From assembly GCF_036014015.1 (NCBI RefSeq), contig NZ_CP107905.1, positions 4,960,001 to 5,024,000 of the forward strand: DNA of 64,000 nt. Direction: 5' to 3'. Below are positions 1 through 7,932 of the stretch, piece by piece. The stretch comes from Streptomyces sp. NBC_00457. Its GTDB lineage: Bacteria > Actinomycetota > Actinomycetes > Streptomycetales > Streptomycetaceae. The notes under the pieces are model-generated. The model was not told where the DNA came from and did not search any database. It saw nothing but the letters and a program-made list of their open reading frames with translations. Every line of letters starts with the position of its first letter. Position 1 is the stretch's first letter. The position numbers were made by a program, and so were the translations under genes.

Positions 1-246
1 CCCGACGATACAGACCCGCCCTTCCGCCTCCCCGCCGATGAAGAGGTCGCCGCTCTCACCAGAGACGGCCGCTACCTCGCGACGGGGAACCAGAGCGGCA
101 CGGTCACGGTGCACGACCTCGTCGCCCGGGAACAGGTCGGTCGTCTGGTGCTGCACGGCGCCATCACGTGGAGCTGCTTGCCGAAGCCGGGATCGACGAC
201 CGCCGCCTGTACGACGGGAGCCGCCACACAGCGGGCACGATTCTGA
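1..246 (+). pseudogene. WD40-repeat protein tail, truncated at window edge and broken
   Basis: Reading frame 1 from the window edge gives a recognisable WD40 blade: VAALTRDGRYLATG followed by TVTVHDL, up to about base 160. Beyond that the frame enters DNA that codes for an integrase in another frame, and it stops at TGA 244-246. The likeness to WD40 proteins ends abruptly at the junction, so this looks like a gene tail cut by recombination rather than a natural C-terminus. The start lies outside the window. Function of the intact parent is unknown; large WD40 proteins in Streptomyces are often signalling or NTPase proteins. Confidence is moderate because only about 55 residues are visible. 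Confidence 0.5.
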
Positions 247-479
247 ACGAGCTGGGGGTCGACATGGCCACGATCATGGAGATCCTGCGGCACACCCAGA
301 TCAGTCAGACCCGGCCTTACGTGAAGGGCAGATCACACCTGTCGAAGGACGCGATGCGGCGCATGGACGAGTTCTTCGCACCCGCTCCCCCGGACCCTAT
401 TCCGGGCCCCACTGAGACCAGAACTGAGACCGCTGACAGCCGCGCGGCCCACGCTCGCCGTCGCCGCCGCATCCGCTAA
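168..479 (+). pseudogene. Tyrosine recombinase (integrase) C-terminal remnant
   Basis: The frame reads as the last third of a phage-type integrase: AGIDDRRLYDGSRHTAGTIL, then LGVDMATIMEILRHTQISQT and a Tyr in RPYVKG. This matches box II and the catalytic Tyr region of tyrosine recombinases. The usual H-x-x-R is degraded to a Tyr plus an inserted residue (YDGSRH), and everything N-terminal to it, including the box I Arg, is missing. It ends 48 bp from the 3' end of tRNA-Thr, the usual place for an integrase, so it probably marks an old integrated element that has since decayed. It is almost certainly inactive. Confidence 0.7.
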
Positions 480-526
480 AAGCAAAAGCCCCAGGTCACG
501 GCGAGTGAGTCCTGAGGCTTCCACAG

Positions 527-600
527 AGCCGCCTTCGGGATTCGAACCCGAGACCTACGCATTACGAGTGCGTTGCTCTGGCCATCTGAGCTAAGGCGGC
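527..600 (-). tRNA. tRNA-Thr (anticodon CGT)
   Basis: Read on the minus strand, the acceptor arms GCCGCCT (600-594) and AGGCGGC (534-528) pair perfectly. The anticodon loop CTCGTAA sits on a five-base-pair stem and gives anticodon CGT, for ACG threonine codons. The T arm is GGTTCGAATCC. No CCA end is encoded, as is common in Streptomyces. The 3' end faces the integrase remnant at 168-479, consistent with this tRNA having served as an attachment site. Confidence 0.95.
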
Positions 601-668
601 GCGCTGTCCGCACTATGGTGCGATCAGCAACGTCGGTAAGTCTACACAGTTTCGGTGGGTGCTCCGTA

Positions 669-698
669 CCGGCCCCGGGCCGCCCGTCCCGGGGCCGG
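669..698 (-). terminator. Hairpin terminator after the S33 lipoprotein gene
   Basis: A perfect 11-bp GC-only stem (669-679 with 688-698) with an 8-base loop lies 10 bp beyond the stop codon of the leftward gene at 708. There is no T run, which is usual for Streptomyces terminators. It separates that gene from tRNA-Thr. Confidence 0.6.
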
Positions 699-707
699 TG
701 GGGTGGC

Positions 708-2306
708 TTATGAGCAGCGTTTTCCCTTTGTCGGAGGGGTGCCGCGGAGCAGGTAGGCGTTGATCGTGGAGTCGATGCAGTCGCTGCCGCGGCCGTAGGC
801 GGTGTGGCCGTCGCCTTCGTAGGTCAGGAGGCGGGCGGAGGACAGCTGGCCGGCCAGGGCGCGGGCCCAGCGGTAGGGCGTCGCGGGGTCGCGGGTGGTG
901 CCGACGACGACGATCGGGGCGGCGCCCTTGGCCTCGATGCGGCGCGGTACGCCCGTGGGCGCCACCGGCCAGTACGCGCAGGGCAGGGTGGCCCAGGCGA
1001 GCCCTTCACCGAAGACCGGGGAGGCCTTCTCGAAGGTGGGGAGGTTCCTCTGCACCTCCTCGGGGGTGTCGAAGGCGGCCGGGAGGTCGAGGCAGTTCAC
1101 GGCGGCGTTGGCGAACATCAGGTTCGTGTAACGGCCGTCGGCGTCACGCTCGTAGTAGCTGTCGGAGAGGACGAGCAGGCCGGCGCCGTCCTTCTCCTTC
1201 ATCGCCGAGGTCAGCGCCTCGCGCAGCTGCGCCCACGCTCCCTCGTCGTACATCGCCGCGATCACGCCGGTGGTGGCGAGGGACTCGGTGAGCGTACGGC
1301 CGCCCGCGTCGCCGGTGGGGATGGGCTGCGCGTCGAGCTTCGTGAAGAAGGCCTTGAGGTTGGCGCCGACCTTCGCCGGCGCCGTGCCCTTGCCGCCGAG
1401 CGGGCAGTCCGGCTGCTGCACGCAGTCCTTCGCGAACGACTGGAACGCCGTCTCGAAGCCCGCGGTCTGGTCGAGGTTCAGTCGGCGTGCGGGCAGCGAC
1501 GGGTCCATCGCGCCGTCCAGCACCATCCGCCCGGCCCGGTCCGGGAAGAGGCCCGCGTACGTCGCACCGAGGAACGTCCCGTACGACGCCCCCACGAAGT
1601 TCAGCCTCCGGTCCCCCAGCGCCGCCCGCACGATGTCCATGTCCCGCGCCGCCTCGGCAGTCGAGACATGACGCAGCAGTTCGGGCGAGTCGCTGCCGCA
1701 GCCTTCCGCGAACTTCTTGTACGCGTCGACGAGTTGGGTCGTCTCCCGCTCGTCGTCGGGCGTGGTGTCCGTCCGGGTGTACGCGTCCATCTCCCGCCCG
1801 TCGAGGCATTCGACGGGCTCACTGCGGGCGACCCCGCGCGGGTCCACCGCCACCATGTCGTAGCGGGCACGGACCTGCGCCGGGTAGCCGACACCGGCAT
1901 ACGCCTGCAGGTAACCGACCGCCGAGCCGCCCGGCCCGCCCGGGTTCACCAGCAGCGAACCGAGACGCTTGCCCGGTCCCGTGGCCTTCTTGCGGGCGAC
2001 GGCGAGCCGGATGTCGCCGGCGTCGGGCCGGTCGTAGTCGAGCGGTGCCTTGATCGTGGCGCACTCGAACCCGGGGACCCCGCAGCCGCGCCAGCCCGGT
2101 CTCTGCTCGTAGAACCGCGAGAGCGCCGCCGGCGTCGCCTGCGGCAGCGCGACCAGCGCCGCCTCGGCCGCCGTACCGGCCGACGTCGTCGCACCACCTC
2201 CGGAGGAGCAGGCGGAGGCGAGCAGGGCGACTGCGGTGAGGAGGGCGGCAGCAGCGGTGGTAGTTGTGGTGCGGGGGGTGGTGCGGGGGGTGCCTGCCGT
2301 GTCCAT
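708..2306 (-). CDS. Secreted alpha/beta-hydrolase lipoprotein, S33 tripeptidyl-aminopeptidase type
   Basis: Predicted 532-residue secreted hydrolase that would cleave short N-terminal peptides outside the membrane. The N-terminus has a Thr/Arg-rich start, a hydrophobic stretch and a lipobox LLASAC, so it is probably lipid-anchored. Family motifs are VNPGGPGGS (oxyanion region), VDPRGVARS, the nucleophile elbow GASYGT (Ser near residue 241), the acid in TTRDPATP (near 472) and the His in GDGHTAYG (near 500). Paired Cys residues near the C-terminus are typical of the Streptomyces SlpD/SlpE and tap group. The frame is open much further upstream, but that part is translated minisatellite DNA, so I chose the ATG that gives a normal signal peptide. 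No good ribosome site is visible for it. Confidence 0.85.
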   Translation of the reverse strand: MDTAGTPRTTPRTTTTTAAAALLTAVALLASACSSGGGATTSAGTAAEAALVALPQATPAALSRFYEQRPGWRGCGVPGFECATIKAPLDYDRPDAGDIRLAVARKKATGPGKRLGSLLVNPGGPGGSAVGYLQAYAGVGYPAQVRARYDMVAVDPRGVARSEPVECLDGREMDAYTRTDTTPDDERETTQLVDAYKKFAEGCGSDSPELLRHVSTAEAARDMDIVRAALGDRRLNFVGASYGTFLGATYAGLFPDRAGRMVLDGAMDPSLPARRLNLDQTAGFETAFQSFAKDCVQQPDCPLGGKGTAPAKVGANLKAFFTKLDAQPIPTGDAGGRTLTESLATTGVIAAMYDEGAWAQLREALTSAMKEKDGAGLLVLSDSYYERDADGRYTNLMFANAAVNCLDLPAAFDTPEEVQRNLPTFEKASPVFGEGLAWATLPCAYWPVAPTGVPRRIEAKGAAPIVVVGTTRDPATPYRWARALAGQLSSARLLTYEGDGHTAYGRGSDCIDSTINAYLLRGTPPTKGKRCS

Positions 2307-2516
2307 GGCGTGGCGGGCGGGGGGCTGGAACCTGGGCTCGGGCTTCGGGCTCCGGCTGGTCGGTCGGGAGGCGCGCCTGATGTGCATCCAGCGAGCGTAA
2401 CCCTGAGCGGTGGGTTGGTTGCTGTGCGTGCAAGGTGTGGCTCGTAGGTGTGCGGGTCGGGTCTCGGTCGGATGCGGGTCGGCTGTCGGTCGGACGCAGG
2501 CCTGAGGCCGGACACA

Positions 2517-2582
2517 GGTCGGACGCAGGTCGGACGCAGGTCGGACGCAGGTCGGACGCAGGTCGGACGCAGGTCGGACGCA
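2517..2582. repeat. 11-bp tandem repeat, six perfect copies
   Basis: Six head-to-tail copies of GGTCGGACGCA, with decayed copies extending left to about 2455. They lie in the 517-bp space (2307-2823) between the S33 lipoprotein start and the end of the upstream polymerase-subunit gene, where the lipoprotein promoter should be. No other feature is apparent in that space. Confidence 0.9.
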
Positions 2583-2823
2583 GGCTGGCCAACGATCGGG
2601 CCTGCGGTGCGCCCCGGGCGGGTACGGGTTACGCCTCGGACACGTGCGGGGCCAGCCACGTACCGGTACGAGTTCCACCTCGGACAGGTGCTGGGCCTGT
2701 CCCGCACGACCGCCCGTCCCGCCTCGGACGGCTGCTGCAGTTGTGCCTCGTAAGAGTTACGTCGTCAACACATCGGCCGTCCCCGCAGCCCCCGTATGCT
2801 CGAGGTCGCCGGACCGGTGCCCG

Positions 2824-4029
2824 TCAGCCCGCTCTCAGTGCCATCGTCATCGCCTCCACGGCCAGCAGCGGGGCCACATTGCGGTCGAGGGCGTCTCGGC
2901 AGGCGGCGATGGCTTCGATGCGGCGGAGTGTGGACTCCGGGGAGCCGGCGCGGGCGAGGCGCTGCAGGGTGTCCTCCGCGTCGGCGTTGGCTATGGCCAC
3001 GCGGGAGCCGAGTTGGAGGGCGAGGACATCGCGGTAGAAGCCGGTGAGGTCGATCAGGGCGAGGTCGAGACTGTCCCGCTGCGTACGCGTCCGGCGGCGC
3101 TTCTGCTTGTCCTCCAGGTCCTTCATCACGCCGGCCGTGCCTCGCGGCATCCGGCCACCCTGGGACGCGCCCATCGCCGCCTTCAGCTCGTCGGTCTCCT
3201 TGTCGTCCCTCTCGGCGGCGAGCTGCTTGGCGTCCTCGGCCGCCGCGTCGACGAGTTCCTGGGCGGCCTTGAGGCAGCCGTCGATGTCGTCGACGCGAAG
3301 CGGCAGCTTGAGCACGGCGGCCCGGCGCTCGCGTGCGGCCGGGTCGGTGGCCAGGCGGCGGGCGTTGTCGATGTGTCCCTGGGTGGCGCGGGCCGCGGCG
3401 GCGGCTACCGGGGGCTCGATGCCCTCACGTCGTACGAGCATGTCGGCGACGGCGTCGACCGAGGGCGTCCGCAGGTTCAGGTGGCGGCAGCGGGAGCGGA
3501 TGGTGGGCAGCACGTCCTCGATGGAGGGGGCGCACAGCAGCCACACCGTGCGGGGGGCGGGCTCCTCGACGGCCTTGAGGACGGCGTTGGCCGACTTCTC
3601 GTTCAGCCGCTCGGCGTCCTCGACGAGGATGATCTGCCAGCGGCCGGTCGCCGGCGAGGTGAACGACTTGCGGACGGTGTCCCGCATGTCGTCGGCGAGG
3701 ATCTGCGTTCCTACGGCGACCACCGTGCTGACGTCGGCGTGCGTGCCGATCAGGGTCGTATGGCAGCCGTCGCAGAACCCGCAGCCAGGGGCTCCGCCGA
3801 GCGCGCGGTCGGGGCTGACGCACTGCAGCGCGGCGGCGAAGGCCCGCGCCGCCTGGATGCGCCCCGCGCCGGGGGGACCGGTGAACAGCCAGGCATGCGT
3901 CATCTTGGACGCCTCAGGGGGCGGCGCGTCCGTGGCCACGGCGGTGACCAGGGCATCGGCATCGCGAGCGGCGGCATCGAGCTGCGCGCTCACCTTCTCC
4001 TGGCCGACCAGGTCATCCCATACGGTCAT
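2824..4029 (-). CDS. holB: DNA polymerase III subunit delta-prime (clamp loader)
   Basis: 401-residue AAA+ clamp-loader subunit that helps place the sliding clamp on DNA. It begins MTVWDDLVGQE. The P-loop is GPPGAGR, without the Lys-Ser/Thr needed for ATP hydrolysis, as expected for delta-prime. A zinc-binding Cys set follows (CVSP, then CGFCDGC, near residues 68-90). The sensor-like SRC motif is in TIRSRC. The Mycobacterium gene at this syntenic position is also the delta-prime subunit. It lies downstream of the thymidylate kinase fusion on the same strand, separated by a repeat-filled 243-bp spacer, so it may be cotranscribed. Confidence 0.92.
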   Translation of the reverse strand: MTVWDDLVGQEKVSAQLDAAARDADALVTAVATDAPPPEASKMTHAWLFTGPPGAGRIQAARAFAAALQCVSPDRALGGAPGCGFCDGCHTTLIGTHADVSTVVAVGTQILADDMRDTVRKSFTSPATGRWQIILVEDAERLNEKSANAVLKAVEEPAPRTVWLLCAPSIEDVLPTIRSRCRHLNLRTPSVDAVADMLVRREGIEPPVAAAAARATQGHIDNARRLATDPAARERRAAVLKLPLRVDDIDGCLKAAQELVDAAAEDAKQLAAERDDKETDELKAAMGASQGGRMPRGTAGVMKDLEDKQKRRRTRTQRDSLDLALIDLTGFYRDVLALQLGSRVAIANADAEDTLQRLARAGSPESTLRRIEAIAACRDALDRNVAPLLAVEAMTMALRAG

Positions 4030-4130
4030 GGGTCACCCCGCCCTTTCGTCACGGTCCGTGCTGTGCCACCCATTGTGGGGGGTGGCACTGACAACGGGGT
4101 TCCTGAGACGGCCGGGACAGCCGAGACGCC

Positions 4131-4234
4131 GGGATAGCCAGGACCACCGAGATATCCGGAACGCCGGGACAGCCAGGACCACCGAGATATCCGGGACACC
4201 GGGACAGCCGGACCACCGAGATATCCGGGACACC
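4131..4234. repeat. Three tandem 34/35-bp repeats with a central GATATC
   Basis: Copies at 4131-4165, 4166-4200 and 4201-4234 share GGACCACCGAGATATCCGG in a frame of GGGACAGCC and GGACACC; a partial copy precedes them. They fill most of the spacer between the tmk fusion and holB. The GATATC core is the only A/T-rich point in each unit. Confidence 0.9.
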
Positions 4235-4272
4235 GGGAGCCCTCCTCGGCACGGACGGCCCGCCAACCGCGC

Positions 4273-7200
4273 TCAGCGCCGCCGACCGCGCCCCCCACCC
4301 CGCTCGTCGTCGAACTCGTCGTCCTCGCGCGGCCCGAGCAATTCGTCCGCCAGCGTGGGCAGATCATCCAGCGGCGTCTCCTCGGCCCAGTCGGACCGCG
4401 TACGCCGCCGAGGCGCCCCTTCCTCATCGACCTGGGGCATCTCGCGCGTACGGTCTTCGGTCCCGTCCGGCCGCGGCCCCGCCGACTCGTCCCGGAAGAA
4501 CCCCGGCGGAACCCGGTCCGCCGGATCTTCCCCCGGTACGGGAGGAAGTACCGCGGTCTCGTCCGCCGCACCGGGCGGCACCTGCGGAAGGACCGCAGTC
4601 TCGTCCGCGGCACCAGGGACGACCGGCGGCATTACGGCCGTCTCGTCGGCGGCACCAGGCACCACCGGCGGCAACACGGCCGTCTCATCCGCGGCTCCCG
4701 GAGCCACCTCCGGCTTGGGCAGCTCAGCCGTCACCTCGGACTCGCCGGCCCCGGAGGAACCAGCAGCGGCCTCTCCCGAAGATCCGGCCTCCGAAGAACC
4801 AGCCTTGCCGGTCCCGCCTTCAGCCGCATCCCCCCGCACCGGCCGCAGCACAGCCGTATCCTCAGCCGACCGCCTGCGCGCCGCTTCCTCCGGCGTCACA
4901 ACCGGCGTAGGCACCGTCACCGCGTCAGAAGCCGCACCGCGACCTGTGTCCGAAGCCCCACCGCGCGCCGCATCCGAAGCAGCACCCGGCGTCGCTCCCC
5001 GGGCCCCACCCCGCGCCGTTTCCGGAGCCACACCCGGCGTCGCTTCCCGAGCCGCACCGCGCGCCGCATCCGAAGCAGCACCCGGCGTCGCGTCCCGACT
5101 CCCACCCGGCGTCTCTTCCGGAGCCCCGCCCGGAACTCCCCCCGGCGTCCCAGAAGCCGTCTCCTGCCGAGGCCCCGCCTCCGCCGCAGCCGCCGCCTGC
5201 TCCGCCAGCCGGCGTGCCTCTTCGGCGCGCAGCAGCGCCTGCTCGGCCTTGCGCTGCTTCTCCAGGCGCCGTGCCTCCGCTTCGGCGCGCAGCCGGGCCT
5301 CTTCCTCGGCCTGCTTGCGTCGCCGCTCCTCCTCGGCCTTGCGGCGGGCCTCCTCCTCGGCGCGCGCCTTCTCCTCGGCGAGGAGCCGGACCCGCTCCTC
5401 CTCCGCACGCCGACGCGCTTCCTCGGCCCGCAGCCGGGCCTCCTCCGCCTGCCGTTCGGCCTCGCGCCGCTGCGCCTCCTCCAGCTCGCGCCGCTTGCGC
5501 TCCTCCTCCTCGGCGCGCAGCCGCTCGAGCTGTTCCTGGCGCTCGCGCTCCAGCCGCTCCTCCTCGGCCTTGCGGGCGGCCTCTTCCTCGGCCTTGCGTC
5601 GGGCCTCTTCCTCCGCCTTCCGGCGGGCCTCCTCGCGGGCCTGGATCTCGGCCTCGGACAGCGGCAGCATCTGGTCGAGCCGCGCGCGGACGACGGTCGT
5701 GACGGCCTCGGGCTCCTGGCCCGCGTCCACGACCAGGTACCGCCCGGGGTCGGCGGCGGCCAGCGTCAGGAAACCGGACCGTACGCGCGTGTGGAACTCG
5801 GCGGGCTCCGACTCCAGCCGGTCCGGCGCCTCGGTGAACCGCTCGCGCGCGGTCTCCGGCGAGACGTCCAGCAGCACGGTCAGATGCGGCACCAGCCCGT
5901 TCGTCGCCCACCTGTTGATGCGGGCGATCTCTGTCGGGGACAGGTCACGCCCCGCCCCCTGGTAGGCCACGGACGAGTCGATGTAGCGGTCCGAGATGAC
6001 CACCGCGCCACGCTCCAGTGCGGGCCGTACGACCGTGTCCACGTGCTCCGCGCGGTCCGCCGCGTACAGCAGCGCCTCCGCCCGGTGCGACAGCCCCGCC
6101 GACGACACGTCCAGCAGGATCGACCGCAGCCGCTTGCCGACCGGCGTCGCACCCGGCTCGCGGGTCACCACGACCTCGTGCCCCTTGGCCCGGATCCACT
6201 CGGCGAGCGCCTCGGCCTGGGTGGACTTCCCGGCACCGTCGCCGCCCTCCAGGGCGATGAAGAAGCCGGACGCGGCGGGCACCGTCTCCGGGTCGTCCCC
6301 GCCGAGCAGCGCGTCCCGCAGGTCCTTCCGCAGCGGCACACCGGAGCGGTCGTCGACCTTGGCCAGCACCAGCGCGGCCACCGGCAGCAGCAGCGCGCCG
6401 ACCAGCATCAGCGTGAACGCGGCGCCGCCGTGCGCGAACACGAACTTGCCGTTCTCCAGCCGGTGCGGCCCGATGAGCGCCGCCACCAGCGGGGCGATCA
6501 CCGCGCCGAGCGCCACGAAAACCCGTACGACCGCGTGCAGATGCTCGGTCGTCCGCACCCGCCGGTGGTCCTCGGCCTCCTGGTCGAGCAGTGTGTGCCC
6601 CGTGTTGGCGGCTACGCCCGCCCCGACACCGGCCAGCGCGACGATCAGCAGCACCGTGGTCAGGTCCGGCACCAGTCCGGCGGCGAGCAGCGCGACCCCG
6701 GTGAAGGCGATGGCCAGTGCGAGCAGTCGGCGGCGCGACAGGGCGGGGAGCACCGAAGGTGCCGTACGGATGCCGACGACGACACCGCCGGTCAGCGCGA
6801 GCACCATCAGCCCGTACGTCACCGGGCCGCCGCCCAGGTCCTTGGCGTGCAGCACCGACACCGCGACGGCGGCCGCGATCGCCGCGGCGACGGCGGCGCA
6901 GGCCAGCACCAGCAGGGGCAGCACGCCGGTGCGTCCCCGGTCGACACCGGCGCCGGTCTTGGGCCGGCGCAGCCCTTCGAGCGGCGAACGCGCGCGCGGG
7001 GTGCGGGTTCCGGGCAGCTCCAGGAAGGACAGCACGGACAGCGAGGCGGCGAAGAGACCGGCCGCCACATATGAGGCGAGGGCGGCCTGGTGCTGCTCGA
7101 ACCAGTCGATTCCGGCGCCCAGCAGGTTGTTGAGCAGGCCCGCCGCGACGAGCGCGGCAGCCGCGAGGGGGATCGCCACGAAGGTCGTACGGATCGACAG

Positions 7201-7791
7201 GCGGCGCAGGGCGTCCAGGTGGTCCGGCAGCGGGCGCACCGTCGCCCCCTCCGGGGGCGGGGCCGGCAGCAGCGCGGGTGCAGCGCTCTCCCGGCACACG
7301 GTCCAGAAGCGCTCGGCGACACCGGTCACGAAGACGGTCACCAGAAGGACGGACAGCGCGTCGTCCGGCATCCAGTCGATCCACAGCGGCGCGACGATCA
7401 GCAGCGCGGCCCGCAGCCCGTCCGCGCCGACCATGGTCCAGCGGCGGTCGAGCGGACCGTCCTGGGACGTCAGCGAGGTGAGCGGGCCCAGCAGCACGGC
7501 TCCGAAGAGCAGCGTCGCGAGGATGCGCACGGCGAAGACGGTCGCCACTGCGAACGCCACGCCACGGTAGCCGCCGCCGAACGAGCCCTCGGCGATGGCC
7601 ACCTGGAGGGCGAGGACGACCAGCACCAGCAGCGCGAGCACATCACCGACTCCGCCGACGAGGTGCGCGCTCCACAAGCGCTTGAGCTGCGGATGGCGCA
7701 GCAGGGCGCGGACGGCACGCTCGCGGGAATCCGCTACCAGGCTGTCGTCGGGGGCCGGGTGAGGGCCCGTTGGCTGCTCGGCTCGGGTCAT
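4273..7791 (-). CDS. tmk: Thymidylate kinase fused to an N-terminal MFS-like membrane domain and a long charged tail
   Basis: 1172 residues in four parts. Residues about 30-480 form an MFS-like block of roughly 12 membrane segments. Residues about 505-710 are a complete dTMP kinase: P-loop EGGDGAGKST (near 513), TREPGATP, and the DRYIDSSVAYQGAGR lid region. It phosphorylates dTMP to dTDP for DNA synthesis. Residues about 710-867 are a highly charged coiled coil of KAEEEARR-type repeats. The remainder is Pro/Ala/Glu-rich and includes four copies of a PGAADETAVLPPV-like repeat (about 1034-1080). A bacterial dTMP kinase is normally about 210 residues; the fusion is known in Streptomyces (SCO3542, from memory). 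Start ATG 7791. Confidence 0.95.
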   Translation of the reverse strand: MTRAEQPTGPHPAPDDSLVADSRERAVRALLRHPQLKRLWSAHLVGGVGDVLALLVLVVLALQVAIAEGSFGGGYRGVAFAVATVFAVRILATLLFGAVLLGPLTSLTSQDGPLDRRWTMVGADGLRAALLIVAPLWIDWMPDDALSVLLVTVFVTGVAERFWTVCRESAAPALLPAPPPEGATVRPLPDHLDALRRLSIRTTFVAIPLAAAALVAAGLLNNLLGAGIDWFEQHQAALASYVAAGLFAASLSVLSFLELPGTRTPRARSPLEGLRRPKTGAGVDRGRTGVLPLLVLACAAVAAAIAAAVAVSVLHAKDLGGGPVTYGLMVLALTGGVVVGIRTAPSVLPALSRRRLLALAIAFTGVALLAAGLVPDLTTVLLIVALAGVGAGVAANTGHTLLDQEAEDHRRVRTTEHLHAVVRVFVALGAVIAPLVAALIGPHRLENGKFVFAHGGAAFTLMLVGALLLPVAALVLAKVDDRSGVPLRKDLRDALLGGDDPETVPAASGFFIALEGGDGAGKSTQAEALAEWIRAKGHEVVVTREPGATPVGKRLRSILLDVSSAGLSHRAEALLYAADRAEHVDTVVRPALERGAVVISDRYIDSSVAYQGAGRDLSPTEIARINRWATNGLVPHLTVLLDVSPETARERFTEAPDRLESEPAEFHTRVRSGFLTLAAADPGRYLVVDAGQEPEAVTTVVRARLDQMLPLSEAEIQAREEARRKAEEEARRKAEEEAARKAEEERLERERQEQLERLRAEEEERKRRELEEAQRREAERQAEEARLRAEEARRRAEEERVRLLAEEKARAEEEARRKAEEERRRKQAEEEARLRAEAEARRLEKQRKAEQALLRAEEARRLAEQAAAAAEAGPRQETASGTPGGVPGGAPEETPGGSRDATPGAASDAARGAAREATPGVAPETARGGARGATPGAASDAARGGASDTGRGAASDAVTVPTPVVTPEEAARRRSAEDTAVLRPVRGDAAEGGTGKAGSSEAGSSGEAAAGSSGAGESEVTAELPKPEVAPGAADETAVLPPVVPGAADETAVMPPVVPGAADETAVLPQVPPGAADETAVLPPVPGEDPADRVPPGFFRDESAGPRPDGTEDRTREMPQVDEEGAPRRRTRSDWAEETPLDDLPTLADELLGPREDDEFDDERGGGRGRRR

Positions 7792-7932
7792 GCATTCAGC
7801 CTATCGGCAGCCACCGACAGCCCGACGGGCCCGTCCGAACGTGCACGCGCCCCGACACCAAAGCGTTGCCGGGACGCGCGTTTTGCGAAGCAGAAGTGAA
7901 GATACGGACGCTCACACGACGCGCGGTGAGCG

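Noticed and set aside
804..2447. Long open frame opposite the S33 gene
   Set aside because: Composition is that of antisense of a GC-rich gene; no motif. The same applies to the many long frames opposite tmk, topA, hppA, acs and others.
2307..2678. Upstream extension of the S33 lipoprotein to 656 residues
   Set aside because: The extra residues are translated minisatellite (repeated CVRPASDLRPT) and would place the signal peptide 124 residues inside the protein.
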